64,000 nucleotides of DNA from Gigantopelta aegis. Its lineage: Eukaryota; Mollusca; Gastropoda; Neomphalida; Peltospiridae. Of this stretch, positions 24,701 through 36,256 are shown piece by piece. Location of the stretch: positions 85,828,610 through 85,892,609 of the forward strand of contig NC_054702.1 of assembly GCF_016097555.1 (NCBI RefSeq), in the 5' to 3' direction. The position numbers and the translations under genes are program-made. Each line of letters starts with the position of its first letter. The stretch's first letter is position 1. The notes under the pieces are model-generated. The model had not been told where the DNA came from and did no database searches. It was given only the letters and a program-made list of their open reading frames with translations.

Positions 24701-27700
24701 ATACTGGAATGCCCTAAAATTCTCTTGAATTATAATTTCTAGGTACATAATTTGCAAGGGAAAGAGATCAGACAGTTTGCCCGTTTTGCAGTACATGCGC
24801 AGCATCAATGAAGACCTGTGTAAACTGCTGGTGTCCACGTCTACTAAAGATGTCAATGAAATAGTCCCACTACAAGCACTTCAGAACGACGAACAGTTCT
24901 TTCAGTACATCAAGGATTCAAATGAAATGTCAGTTTCAAGGAGTGTTCTAACTATAAGACTTCCAGTGATATTGTGTAGTGGAGATGTTTATTGCCAGTA
25001 TAATATTTGGCAACACTAAGTGTTTTAGTTCTTGATACCTGGTTGTGGTGTTTTGTCTTCGCCAATGTGTTGTTAAATATTTATTTTATTCATTCACTCA
25101 GTATTGGGGTGGGTGGTGGTTGGTAGATTGTAGGTTAGTACTAGAGTACTGATGATGGGTCATGATGGGTCATCCTTGGTGACCCTTTTAGGTTTTTCCC
25201 ATCCCAACCAATATCCTATGACTGGTACATCAAATGCTGTGGGGGTTTTCACATCCCAACCAGTGCCTCACAACTTGTATACCAAAGGCTATGGTATGTG
25301 TTGTCCGGTTTATGAGGAAGTGCTTATTAAAAATCCTTTGCTGCTAACAGAAATATGAAATCGGTTTTCTCTAAAGATATATATATGTGTCAGAATTCCT
25401 AAATGTTTGACATACTATAGCCGATTAATTAATCAATGTGCTCTAGTGGTATCGTTAAACAAGACAAACTTTATAAAAAAAATTAAAAGCTGTGACAGTA
25501 TGTCCTCTGGCAGCAGCAATTTCCTTTCTCACTCTCCAGACCAAGTATTCATATAACCATATATTCTGCATTCATTATTGTTTTGAGAATCGTATATTGT
25601 ACAGTTAATACTTTTGTATTTTCAGAATTGGCAGGAATCAGGTCATCAACTTGAAAAAGATTCAAGTATTTACTCAAAATGCGTAAGTTGTGATTAACAG
25701 CAAACAGTATAGGTGAAGGTGCATGCAAAATATCCCATTCTTCTAATTTGAAGGATTAGCCCTTATAAGGAGTTTCTCTCCCATTCTCGAAATCAAGTGA
25801 CACAATTAGCATGAATTAGACATTTCATGTAATTTCAACATAGACTTTTGTGCTTATATCCAATTAGGATTCCAGCATGCTTATCTAGGGACACATGTTA
25901 GCTATCTGGGCTGTCTGACCAGAGACCCATTTTTCAAAGCGATCTTAATGCTAAGATCATTGTATGTGCATTAGGTAGTTATATACTTAAGGTCATCTTA
26001 GCATCAAGATCGCTTCGTAAAATGGGGCCCAGGGCAAGAATTAATGGTTAGTTCTTTGTGGTAAGCTTGGGTAAAGGTATTATACTTTTCCAGTCAGTCA
26101 TTACAATTGGCTCTGTGTGAGAGTTGCTGGTAGAATATGAACTCTGTACCAACCAGCCTTAAGATTGACAACTTAACCACAATGCGACTGAGACATTTAG
26201 AAAGTTTAATGGCCATTATTTTAAACAATGTGTTGATTTGTCATTAAACATGCATTCATTTCACTGACGTGATTTTCACTGTTTTGTTACATATTATTAT
26301 CAAGTCATTTAATTTACCACATTCTTTGAGAGGTCAATCTGTTTTTTGTTTTTCAGAAATTTGTATGAAGAAAGACAAGCAGATATCAGAAAACAGTGTC
26401 TCGAAAAATGGAAGGTGAAATTTTACTTAACATAAAAATATTTCATCAGTTTAATAACTTTTATTAGTCAAATGTTGTTTTTGTATTTATCTGAATAAAG
26501 GAAGTAAGATAAGTTGTCTCTTTTTTCTAATGTCCTTGTTTTGTCTACAATACATAAAGAATTAATGAGTGGAATTAATCTTTGGTGCATATTAAAAGTA
26601 GCTCTCTAGAGCACTTTACTTTTTAAAACACATATATAAACAATTTCTTCACAATTCTAAAATGTATTCTATGAACTGAATTACTGTGAATGATACCCCA
26701 AAAATTGTAAGAAATTATTAGTGTGATCAGGATGTGAGGGGCATATATATATGTATTGGGCTTTTTCAATGTTTTTGGGGTATAATGTGAAATATATGGA
26801 CTGGTTATTTGTAGGTCCCTGATGAATTCAGAAAAGCTCCACCTAGAAGAGAACCACAAAAGAGATTTGAGCATTTAATTGGAGTAAGTTATCTTTTCCA
26901 CATTGGGAAGGCAGTTGTTTTCAGGAATAATGAATGTTAATAAGTAAATCAAGACATTTAACTTTAATTCTGCAATGCAATCTGTTACTTTAAAGTTTTA
27001 TCATTTATGTAATAAAATTCACAAGTTTTACAAATATTTTTATTAAAAGTGAATTTATTTCATATAATTTATATATACTAGAGGTAAGTTTAGATTGGGT
27101 GTGGTGGCCTTACACTGAGCTCCTCCCCCCCCCCCCCCCCCCCAAAAAATGAGAACCAATATATTGCCGCTGAGTATATCGCCACTTCTAACAAAGATGG
27201 TGGCCTGCATTACCATTGTTTATCTGGAATTATCTTAGTACACAATATTTTGTATGAAGTGTGTACAGTAGTCGACTGGACCTGAGTGCAAAAGGTCCTT
27301 TTGATAAGGTAATTACAAAGAAGGCGGTCGGCAGTGCAGATGAAAAGAGGAAAAGCAATCAGAATGATCAGAAACTGTTAAAATGCTTTGTGTATTATGT
27401 TATAGATGGCTTACTTTAAAGTTAAAAGCATATAATATAAAAAAGATGTAAATCTATTAGTATGTCGTTAATTATCTTATTAATGAGACAGACTAAGGTC
27501 GATAACAGTCATTCTTTGCACCCTTGTTTTGGCTTTGTAAATATAAATATAACATATCTTACAGTAATTTCTCTTGATATCCATATTTCATAAAAGGTAC
27601 AATTTGTTTAATTACAAAATTTTCTCCAGACACTTTCAGGTGCATTATTGATGTTCAAACAAAACATTTTTAATAGCAATTTTGCATTGGAATTTTTCCA

Positions 27701-30700
27701 GCGTTCTTAAAACGAAAACGTCATGTTTATAGTTATTGTAAGGAGATGCAAAGTGACATCATTGGAATACTGACATCATTCAAATTCAAAATTAGCTATA
27801 TTATTCAAGTGCTTTGCCACATATAAAATAAAAACTGGTTTACTAACCTTGACCCCTGTCAAAATTCTATAACATACAGTCAATGCTGTTTGCAGGTTAG
27901 TATGTTTATATTTTTCATAATTCTGGACAAAATATTAAGTTATATAAGATAAATGAAATAAAAAGTACCTTTTGTCAAATATATCGTATAAAAAATTTAC
28001 TGTTGGATATGTTTTATTTATTGTGTACGAAGCCAAAACAAGGGTGCTAAAAGTGACAGTCGTCGACCTTAGAATTATTTACCTCATCAAGGTGTCTGAC
28101 ATTAAAAAATGTTTTTGTGTGAATTGTTTTGTTTTAGACTGACGCAAAGGATTACTTCAGTCACACTCCACAACTTCTGACCACAGAAACCCTGCACTCC
28201 ATTCACAGTATCTATGACTACATGTGCATTGTAACAGGAGACAGCAAAAGATGCTATCTGCTTGGTCTCGGGGTAAGCAGAATGAAGCCATACCGGTTTA
28301 TATTATGTGGTGGACAGCTACAACTTTAATCAGTATGAATATTTTGACATACAGTAAAGTATTTTTAGAACGAACATGCTTACAATAAACTACTGGTTAG
28401 AAAGAACTGATTGTATAGTCCCATTTTTTCCCCCCTATATAGTATTAATAAATGTTAATGTATAGCACTATGTACTGTTAAAACAAACCGATTTGTTTGT
28501 AAAAACTGTGAATTTTAGTGTAAATGAGTGTATATACAGTGAACCAATCATAAATTTTATCTTATTTGTATCTTATCAGTTATTAGCATTAACAGCAATG
28601 CATCCAAAACAACTGCACTGATATTGATGATACTAAATGAATTATTAAAAAACCCACCCAAAACTCCATTAATCCTTGTGTTTAAATTTGAAAAATCCAG
28701 TGGCCGACTTCCTGAATGAAAACGGCTGACTTCCGTAAATGCAGTGGCGTAGCGTGGGCGGGGCCCCTGGGGTGGTTGCCCTGGGCGCAAAATTCTGGAC
28801 TGGTGGAAGGGACTCCGGTAACGGTCCACTGGTTAGGGGGCGCAATACTTGCCTTGCCCTGGGTGCTGGCAACCCACGCTACGCCTATGCATAAATGTGT
28901 ATAACGAATTACTGCTATAACGAACCAATGTGTCCGGTCCCTTGCACTTCGTTATAAGAGTACTTTACTGAAAATAATTTATATATAAAATACAGTATGT
29001 TTACTATGTTATCAACATTGTCATTTTGTTGTGCTGACCTGTAATTGTGATACAGTATTATAAACATGAAAATAATTTATATATAAAATACAGTATGTTT
29101 ACTATGTTATCAACATTGTCATTTTGTTGTGCTGACCTGTAATTGTGATTCAGTATTATAAACATGAAAATAATTTATATATAAAATACAGTATGTTTAC
29201 TTTGTTATCAACATTGTCATTTTGTTGTGCTGACCTGTAATTGTGATACAGTATTATAAACATGAAAATAAAATAAGACTTTTGAGGTGCTTTTTGTTTT
29301 GTTTTTAGGTCATGTAATAAATGACACACTAGAAAGTGATTATACTATTGGTATTTCATTAAAAAGTTGGTATTTTTTACCTGACCAGTATAGGTATTTT
29401 AAATCTCTTGATTTACAAGGTATAATAGTAGAGCAATGCTGATTGTACTGAATATTATATTTCAGAAATTAAATGTGTTCAAGTGGGATGGAAGACAGAA
29501 AAGCAAGTGGGTGAAACTTGATGATAATCTCCATGTTGAGTTGCCAACAGATACACTGCTTGAGGTGGAGGTTGTGCAAGAACTCAGAGGGGAGGTAATT
29601 ACAGTTTAGTTTCTTGTTGAAACAAGTTAGAATGTAGTACAAGTGTCCTCTAACTGTACTATAGACCAAAGCTAGAGGACACTCCAGCTAGTTAGGATGG
29701 GCTTTTCTTTATTATTTGTTCTTAAACATTTGTATTTTTGCAGTTTGGCTACATAACAAAATTAATTAATTAATTAATTAATTAATCTCTAAAAATAATT
29801 TTACTTAAAAAAAGGTTATATAGGTGTTGTTTGAGCTTCTGTTTAGCGAAAAAATTTAACTTTGATTTAAAATGTATTAAATATGTGGTGGTATGTAAAA
29901 ATGAAACTAGTTATTTATTAATATATAGATTAATTTTTTTTTTGTTTATACGATTTACTCTATTCTGATTGGACATCGTCAAAGAAAAACTTAATGTTAT
30001 TCTTCGATAAACCTCAGAAAATGACGTCATTATGCCAGCTGGGATGTCATTACGTAAAACAGGTCATGGAAATGACGCTAGAAGTTGATTCATATGTATT
30101 TTAACTAAATATGGTGTGTTCAGGCACTGGTGCATAAATTTTAGAAGAGGGTGGGGGGCTAAACTGTGGTTAGTAAAATTTATGGTTAAGACATGCTTCC
30201 CTGGAAAAAAGTACTGAAAAAAAGAGAAACATTTGCTTGATCAAGTAGATGGTTTGACCGTCGAAACGCACCCTCGGCATATGCTTCTGTGTTTGTAATT
30301 ATATAAAAACTGTTTGTCATTTTTTAATGAATTTATCGTGGTACAACTGTCACATCCTGCATAAAATTGTGTAGCATAGTGAAGGATTCTAAACTAAAAA
30401 CCTCAGAAAATTACGTCATTACATAAAACACAGGGAAGTTATGGGAAGAATGTTAGAAACTGATTTATAAGTTGTGCTGTTTGTAATATAACAATTGTTT
30501 GTAATTTGTTGTGAATTTATCGATGTATAACAGTCACAAATTTAGTATAAAATCACTTTGCTACGCTACGTGATTTTATACAATTTGTGACTGTTATACA
30601 TTGATAAATTCACAAAAAATGACAAACAATTCTTATGTAACTCCATTTATACATTCAGTGTAGTGTAGTGTTTGCTGATACATGTGGTGTGTGAATTTTG

Positions 30701-33700
30701 GCAATTTGTTTTCCATACGTTGACATCATAAATTCCCAGTCTCATCAGTCAATCAATGTCTTACCTTGCACACACATACACACACACAAAATCATTACTT
30801 AGCCCTGGTGTTTTTTATAGGGTGCCAGCGATACTGACTGATATGTTTTTCAGTGAACGTGTAGGAGTGACGTCATAGACCATGATATCATTCTGCTCAT
30901 TAAAGATTGGTAGTTTTTGTAAAGAGCTATAATTATTTTTCAAGGATTTAATTTTTTAATTACTTTTATTTCTTAGGTGATTCAGTTTATTATAATTCAT
31001 TTCATATGTTCAATGCTAAATATAGGTCATGTGTAATGTAGGGTCTGTCACTTTAAACCCAGTACATTAACCTTTCTACCTTTGATTCATGTGTAATGTA
31101 GGGTCTGTCACTTTAAACCCAGTACATTAACCTTTCTACCTTTGATTCATGTGTAATGTAGGGTCTGTCACTTTAAACCCAGTACATTAACCTTTCTACC
31201 TTTGATTCATGTGTAATGTAGGGTCTGTCACTTTAAACCCAGTACATTAACCTTTCTACCTTTGATTCATGTGTAATGTAGGGTCTGTCACTTTAAATCC
31301 AGTACATTAACCTTTCTACCTTTGATTCATGTGTAATGTAGGGTCTGTCACTTTAAACCCAGTACATTAACCTTTCTACCTTTGATTCATTGGTCTAATG
31401 CTGCTGTAAGACTGCTTCTTTCCTTTTTTTAAATACTACTGCTTTGACATACAATTTTTATATTGGGTTTTACAGGGAAGAGGTCAAAGAAGACAGAAAA
31501 CCATTCATGTTTTGGATGCTTTGTTTCTTTGTGGAAAAGATGTAAGGATGAAACATTTCAAAGAAAGGTAATTAAAAGTAACAATACTTTATAATATTTC
31601 TGTTATATATGAATAGACAAGGAGCAATTACACATAGCAAATTAAGGTGAGACTATGTTAGTTTTAGGAGAACTTAGAATGCAAAATGACACGAGTGCAT
31701 TATATGAAATAAACAGTGAACTCACAATTTTTTATTATATACATATACATAGCTATGAAATATATAGATCTACAGAAACCATAACAGTTATGTTTGGTGA
31801 CGTAATATTTTCACTGTATTTTTGTTTGTGTTTGTTTTGTTTAACGACACCACTAGAGCACATTGATTGATTAATCATCGGCTATTGGATGTCAAATATT
31901 TAGTAATTATGACTTGTAGTCAATAGAGGAAATCTGCTACATTTTCCTAATGCAGCAAGGGATCTTTTATATGCACTTTCCCATAGACAGGAAAGCACAT
32001 ACCACGACCTTTGTCCAGTTATGGTGCACTAGTTGGAATGAGAAAAAACCCAATCAGTTGAACGGATCCACTGAGGTGGTTCGATCCTACGATGCCAGCA
32101 CCTCAGGCGAGTGTTCAATTGACTGAGCTAAATCCCACCTCTGAAAATATAGAAAGCAGTTATATTTTTGTGAACAAATTCAGGATTCAATTATCTCCCT
32201 TGTAAATTACATTTTAATTATTGAGGTCAATGTTGCTTCATCATTTTTTAGTTTGAAAAAAAGGAGTAATTTAATAAATTGTTCCTATAGAAAAAATGGA
32301 TATGAATTGCAATTACGTTAAAATATCTAAAACTGATTGAGTCAAAGCTAATTAATAGTTAGACAATGTCCTATCTTTGAATGTTAGTTAAAAGTTTAAC
32401 CAAGTTCAATTCATTTTTGTTTTGTTTTTTTGATGATTGCTTTGTCAGGTATGTTTGCATAGCAGTATTATTAAATAATATTTAAGTTAATAATTAAATA
32501 AAAATAATTTGTATTCATCTATTTTTTAAAAAGTGCAATGTCAAGTACATTTTCTACACTGTTCCAATGTCTTTTCGATAAGATAAGTGAAAGATATTAG
32601 CAAAAAGCAAACTATATTGTCAAAAATTAGGAAAGATGTATATAATAAATAGTCCATTTCATGTTGTTTCTTCGAATACAATTTTTATGTCAACTCATGA
32701 TGTGTGAAAACCATATTTTCACTCATTGCTTAGCAATTCGTGGAAATATGGTTTTCACACATCACAAGCTGACCAGGTTTAAAATAATTTCAAAGATCTT
32801 TCCCATATAAAACTTATTTACAGCCCAAGCGCTTGTAGTTAACTTACACATCGCAGACAAATCAGTTTGATATTAAGCTCTACATCAGAGAGTAATATCA
32901 ATTACTATTGTACATTCCCAGTCTGGAGCTCCACGCGGTAAGACGTGTTTGTTTCGCTTGTGCACACTGCACGTGCTTTCGTGTGCTCAACTTGGGGGTC
33001 CTTCATTTCGTTGTTTTTGTCAGCGAAATGAAGTTTTCTACTGGGATGTATGCGGCCATTGGAACTGATTGAATGCTGGAACGCTTCTCGTTTCGACAGC
33101 CTGCACCACCAGGTTGGATTCTTTTTTAGCGAGATTCCTTGCCTCCACGTCATTTCTCCGTCTGACTGTCGACTTGTTTTTTTTTGTGACTCGTATGACG
33201 GCCATTCTGCAGAACGCCACGGTTGTTCGCATTTAGTCTCTATGTGTCCGAGCCTGTCCTAGCAGCACTGGAAGATTGACCGCCCCACTCTAAGAAGAAA
33301 TAGGAAACGGGGTCGGCCCCTACTACTATTTTTCTAGACTTTACCTTGCTTTATAGTGATACCATCTCATATCCTCCGGAGTCGGGCCCGTCCGCACCAC
33401 TATACCAACCCATGACGACTGGACTATACCCTAGTCTGATACTCTCTCGTTCAGACGGATCCGGCTTCTCAAGATCTGTATTTCAGCACAGCACTACACC
33501 TTCAATGTCTATCGACTGTCAGTCTTGGGGTTTTCTTGACGGGATGCAACCCATCTCGTCCCTTTAAGCTGTGCACCCAAACGGCCTTAACGAGGCCACT
33601 CGCGTGGACATATCGATCGGAATTTAATTACTTTTTTTTTAAATATTATTAAATAGTCCGATCCTTTCTTCTTTCTCTTATTTAATTTTGGACTGTCCTT

Positions 33701-33836
33701 CTAAAATGCTCCAAATTATATAAATATTCGGCCAAGCAGTCAATTCTTTTTTATTTTTGGCTTGTAACCTTTTTCTTTTTTTTATTTCTTTTTTCTTTTT
33801 TTACTAATTGCTATTTTCAAAATTCTGCCCAATTTC

Positions 33837-33881
<45 letters not shown>

Positions 33882-36256
33882 CTCCATCCCGAGTCAGGCC
33901 ACTGATCTTGTCGGACTCGGGATGGGCGTGTTCGAAACCCTAGTGGTATATGGGCACGTTAAACTAGTTATCATCATCGTCATCTATTGTGCTTTTTTTT
34001 TCATTGGATAGTATAACACTGGCAACCTGTTCATCACCTAGGAGCAACCAGTCAAATGTCTTTAAAGTGTTATTGTACATATGTGTGTTTATATTAGTTC
34101 AAAAACAACAAATGATGTTCTAACCACTGTGTGTGCAAGAAAGTATATTTTTTACAATAGTTTATTATGTATAGTAATAAATTGATGCTTAAATAGCTCA
34201 TCTGTTAACTGGCTTTATTTTATGATGGTGTGGTTATGATTAAATCTGCTTTCAGACGTGAAAAGTTACAGAAGTTTGTGAAAGCAATCAGAAAACCAAC
34301 TCGTTCTGACTTGACCCCAGTCAGTCTACCTGAGGCCATTCGGTTGGAACATATTGAACAGGTTTTTCAAAGGTATTTCTTATGAATATATCAGAGAATG
34401 ATCATGAAAAAACACTATTTTGTATGGTTTAATTTGAATATTTAGATAAGACCTATTGTAAATACAACTAAAGTAGTGACAAAAATTTAATTACTTACGA
34501 ATACGCACCTTAGCATATTTTCGCAATGTGTAAATTTCACAAACAAAAATATGTATGTGCAGTGCACATCCGTGTGCAAATTTCCTGACTTAAGGTCAGG
34601 TGTGAATGATGCAAAATTTATATTCATGCATCTTTTTCCTGGTTTATAGTAATTAGATGCATGAACTCTTCCTAAAATTCAAATATATTTAACTGCAGAT
34701 TTTATTGCTAGGTTTACTAAATTGTAAGGGAATCAATATTTAACAAATAATATAATATAAATATAAACAGTACACACAGCCGTCTTAATTTGCAAAAACA
34801 TCCATAGAAAGACTAATGTCAGTTTTTGAGTGCCAGGCTAGGGATTTTTAAAGTTATCTTGGCACTACAAAATCGTAAAACTATCTTAGGCTATTATGTC
34901 ACTATAGCAAAAGCCATAGTGACGTCATAGCTTACAGTGGTTTTACGATTTTGTAGTGCTAAGATAGCTTCATAAGATCCATGTTATTTTCAGACTAGAT
35001 ATGAAGGTGGTGAAAGGCTCACATATGCCACGACTCTGTTATGAAACAAACGAAGGCAACTATTTTCATCCCACCGGAGTGTATCTGATCAAGACTGTTA
35101 AAGGTGATTTTAAATTGTGTAATTCTATACATTGCATATAACAACTTCAAATTGTGTTATTAGTGCAGTAGTAACATTGGTCCTGTCTGTTTCCATCTCA
35201 CATCATTGATGCATTTACCGTATATTAGTTTGAAACCTAATAGCTGATGAATTTTTCGTGCTGGGGAATCGTTAAACATTCATTCAGTGCATTCATTCCG
35301 TTTCCATCTTTGTCTACATAATATATTCAATAGTTTTATTTATTATCCACAGATCTATGGTTACAGAACCAGTAATTAAATGTACAATCCACTGAAGTTG
35401 GTTAATTTTCTGTTTTGTTACTTATTTTATAGTATATAGATGCTGGCAGAAACGGTCACTGTTCTGTGTTACAAAATGACAAAAAAACGTTCTCCAAATT
35501 TTGAAGTAAAAGATGTACATGAAGTGAATTTTATTTTATCTGGTGGTGTAAAATGATTAATATTAGTTTATAAATACCAACTAAATGAACCCGGTAGTTG
35601 GATAACAAGTATTCTAAAATATATGTTTTTAACTGAATGTTCTGCACAACTTTATTATGTATTAATTTATTATAGATCCATACATGATGGCATTTAGCAA
35701 GTCTTCACAGAAGAAGTATTGGTACCATACAATAAATAAAACATCAACATTTGAATGTTACCAGGACGTTATTGCTTCAGTCAGGTTCGTGGTCACCAAG
35801 AGCTGATTTCATATGTCTGGGTTATTGGTGGGTTTTGGAAACATATGGATTAAACCATGTTTACTGTGCATATCACATGTATGGTCTTCAATAACCCTAG
35901 TTTAACACTGGGTTGCAATTGTATTGCTTGTTTAAACCTGCCCTTGAGGTGGGGGTTTTCGCTAAGTTTGCTCAAAGTAACTTTTCTTCATGGATAATTT
36001 CTGCAGTAAAATAAAGGATAATAAACAAGATACCAGTTATTATCAAAAGTTCTCTATATTCTGCTAAAAATATATATACATGTATAATGAATTGCAAAAT
36101 ATTTCTTTTATATATTTTTGTTACAGAGATGGAAAGCTCCAGAGTCTCCAGTGGGTTTGGGAGGATGGGGTCAAAGTTCATGACAGCCAGTCAGAGGGAG
36201 ATCCTACAAAATTGTCTCGAGACGCCTTATTAAACTTTGTATCTAAACGAAGGTGA
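15851..36256 (+). CDS. CMTR1: Cap-specific mRNA (nucleoside-2'-O-)-methyltransferase 1 (cap-1 MTase), 5' exon missing
   Basis: CMTR1 methylates the 2'-O of the first transcribed nucleotide of capped mRNA in the nucleus. Coding exons: 15851-16359, 18167-18325, 18845-18937, 19386-19457, 20050-20144, 20616-20688, 21426-21618, 22278-22396, 22820-22916, 23793-23925, 24743-24928, 25626-25682, 26357-26414, 26815-26883, 28138-28272, 29466-29594, 31476-31567, 34256-34372, 34994-35103, 35676-35784, 36127-36256 (TGA). All phases agree, giving 910 visible residues (human is 835). Order: acidic disordered N-terminus; G-patch ([17 protein letters not shown]); [14 protein letters not shown]; RrmJ/FtsJ domain with SAM motif [14 protein letters not shown]; guanylyltransferase-like region; WW-like end (exon 35676-35784). 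The K-D-K-E tetrad is intact: RAAMK, VMADG, FVCK and ANSER at visible residues 313, 436, 476, 513. The last two spacings (40 and 37) equal those I recall for human. Exon 24743-24928 uses donor GTCAGT. The first exon enters in phase 1, so an upstream coding exon exists but was not found. Confidence 0.95.
16453..16710 (-). mobile_element. SINE copy in CMTR1 intron
   Basis: On minus it runs from a tRNA-like head (tgtagcccagtggtaaagca, then a B-box-like gggattgatcccc) through the SINE body to a tail ending in gttaaataaacc. It lies in the intron after exon 15851-16359, antisense to the gene. Confidence 0.8.
18379..18580 (+). repeat. Dispersed repeat, copy A
   Basis: Starts ttattagtcctcaacctgtcctaccggagg and continues through tcccacatatagttttccgg and atgtgcctcaaaata. 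The same wording recurs in the same orientation at 41151-41295 (ttagtcccctaccagtccaac; tcccacatatagttttcagc; aatgcctcaagata). The family is unknown; this copy is intronic in CMTR1. Confidence 0.6.
20201..20264. repeat. (TA)n microsatellite
   Basis: About 32 uninterrupted TA units in the CMTR1 intron after exon 20050-20144, preceded by a short (TG)n run. Confidence 0.95.
21019..21303 (-). mobile_element. Near full-length SINE in CMTR1 intron
   Basis: Minus strand, head to tail: gggatttagcgcagtcggtc (A box), tcacaggatcaaaccacct (B-box region), body, and tail gatgattaataaatcaatgtgctctagtggtgttgttaaa. The TTAA in its tail is undisturbed, which provides the empty-site comparison for the MITE at 3228-3610. 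Confidence 0.85.
21717..21743. repeat. (GT)n microsatellite
   Basis: About 13 GT units in the CMTR1 intron following exon 21426-21618. Confidence 0.9.
24098..24150. repeat. CA-rich microsatellite
   Basis: Mixed (CA)n and (CATG)n runs. Both strands stay open here only because of the low complexity, so the frames over it are not genes. Confidence 0.85.
24300..24400 (-). repeat. Dispersed repeat B, minus copy
   Basis: On minus it reads cgcatttatcaccaatgacag, then aaaagttgggtgcacctcgaactttgac. The same words occur on plus at 46690-46800 (cacatttatcaccaatggcag; aaaagttaggtgcacctcaaactttgac). One copy is in a CMTR1 intron and the other in an RBM34 intron. Confidence 0.65.
25190..25473 (+). mobile_element. 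SINE copy lacking its tRNA head
   Basis: Plus strand: ccaaccagtgcctcacaactt, ctatggtatgtgttgtcc, ctttgctgctaa, then tail gccgattaattaatcaatgtgctctagtggtatcgttaaac. The 5' end carries a partial duplication of catcccaacca. Confidence 0.75.
25924..26030. mobile_element. Palindromic MITE
   Basis: The ends pair as inverted repeats (ACCCATTTTTCAAAGCGATC against the complement of GATCGCTTCGTAAAATGGGG), with a second inner pair ATGCTAAGATCA / GGTCATCTTAGCAT. About 107 bp, non-coding. Confidence 0.75.
27494..28071. mobile_element. MITE with ~45-bp TIRs (578 bp)
   Basis: Left end TAAGGTCGATAACAGTCA..GCACCCTTGTTTTGGCTT; the reverse complement of the right end reads TAAGGTCGACGACTGTCA..GCACCCTTGTTTTGGCTT. 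About 85 percent match over 45 bp. It lies in the intron just before CMTR1 exon 28138-28272. The interior is non-coding; superfamily not assigned. Confidence 0.75.
28352..28970. mobile_element. MITE with cagtaaagta ends, host of a nested hAT-like MITE
   Basis: Left CAGTAAAGTATTTTTAGAAC; right end reverse complement CAGTAAAGTACTCTTATAAC. Tracts of 'tataacgaa' type follow. The element is interrupted by the hAT-like MITE at 28742-28889 and is directly abutted by the 98-bp tandem array. Confidence 0.65.
28742..28889. mobile_element. hAT-type MITE (148 bp)
   Basis: Ends CAGTGGCGTAGCGTGGG and, at the right, CCCACGCTACGCCTATG. Flanking 8-mers CGTAAATG and CATAAATG differ at one position, consistent with the 8-bp duplication of hAT elements. 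A diverged relative is at 47984-48092, sharing tgcc(c)tgggcgcaaaattctggactggtgga. Confidence 0.8.
28970..29262. repeat. 98-bp tandem repeat, three copies
   Basis: Unit starts at 28970, 29068 and 29166 (gaaaataatttatatataaa..). Copies differ by only a base or two, so the amplification is recent. Located in a CMTR1 intron. Confidence 0.95.
30491..30632. repeat. Long palindrome, foldback element
   Basis: Arms of about 65 bp: acaattgtttgtaatttgtt..tataacagtcacaaattt pairs with aaatttgtgactgttatac..gacaaacaatt. The loop contains gctacgctacg. A related half-copy lies at 30300-30380 (tgtttgtcattttttaatg; tgtcacat). Likely a foldback MITE. Confidence 0.75.
31027..31390. repeat. 60-bp tandem array, six copies
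   Basis: Exact 60-bp period (unit begins tcatgtgtaatgtagggtct), repeated six times. A single substitution was seen, in copy five (aaatcc for aaaccc). It ends about 85 bp before CMTR1 exon 31476-31567. Near-identity indicates a very recent expansion or gene conversion. Confidence 0.95.
31829..32142 (-). mobile_element. Near full-length SINE in CMTR1 intron
   Basis: Minus strand: ggtgggatttagctcagtca (A box), B-box region atcgtaggatcgaacc, body cctgtctatgggaaagtgca, tail gattaatcaatcaatgtgctctagtggtgtcgttaaac. Confidence 0.85.
32698..32764. repeat. Short hairpin-forming palindrome
   Basis: TGATGTGTGAAAACCATATTT is followed, after a 25-bp loop, by its exact complement. Probable foldback MITE in a CMTR1 intron. 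Confidence 0.75.
32912..33983 (+). mobile_element. 1.07-kb non-autonomous retroposon, copy 1
   Basis: Flanked by the direct repeat CTATTGT (32905-32911 and 33984-33990). It begins acattcccagtctggagctc and ends gggcacgttaaactagttat plus a short (ATC)n tail, as expected of target-primed insertion. The sequence is about 95 percent identical by eye to the minus-strand copy at 53973-55068. It contains a (CA)n run at 33838-33879. No reverse transcriptase or long open frame is present, so it must have been mobilised in trans. Family not recognised. It sits in the CMTR1 intron before exon 34256-34372. Confidence 0.8.
34851..34970. mobile_element. Palindromic MITE
   Basis: Outer arms GCACTACAAAATCGTAAAAC and its complement GTTTTACGATTTTGTAGTGC, with an inner pair tatgtcactatag / ccatagtgacgtcat. 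About 120 bp, ending a few bases before CMTR1 exon 34994-35103. Confidence 0.8.

Noticed and set aside
24656-24856. Minus-strand frame opposite CMTR1 exon 24743-24928
   Set aside because: Antisense shadow of a conserved coding exon.
31027-31390. CRISPR-like array
   Set aside because: Repeats are directly abutting 60-bp units without unique spacers, inside an animal gene intron; this is a tandem repeat.
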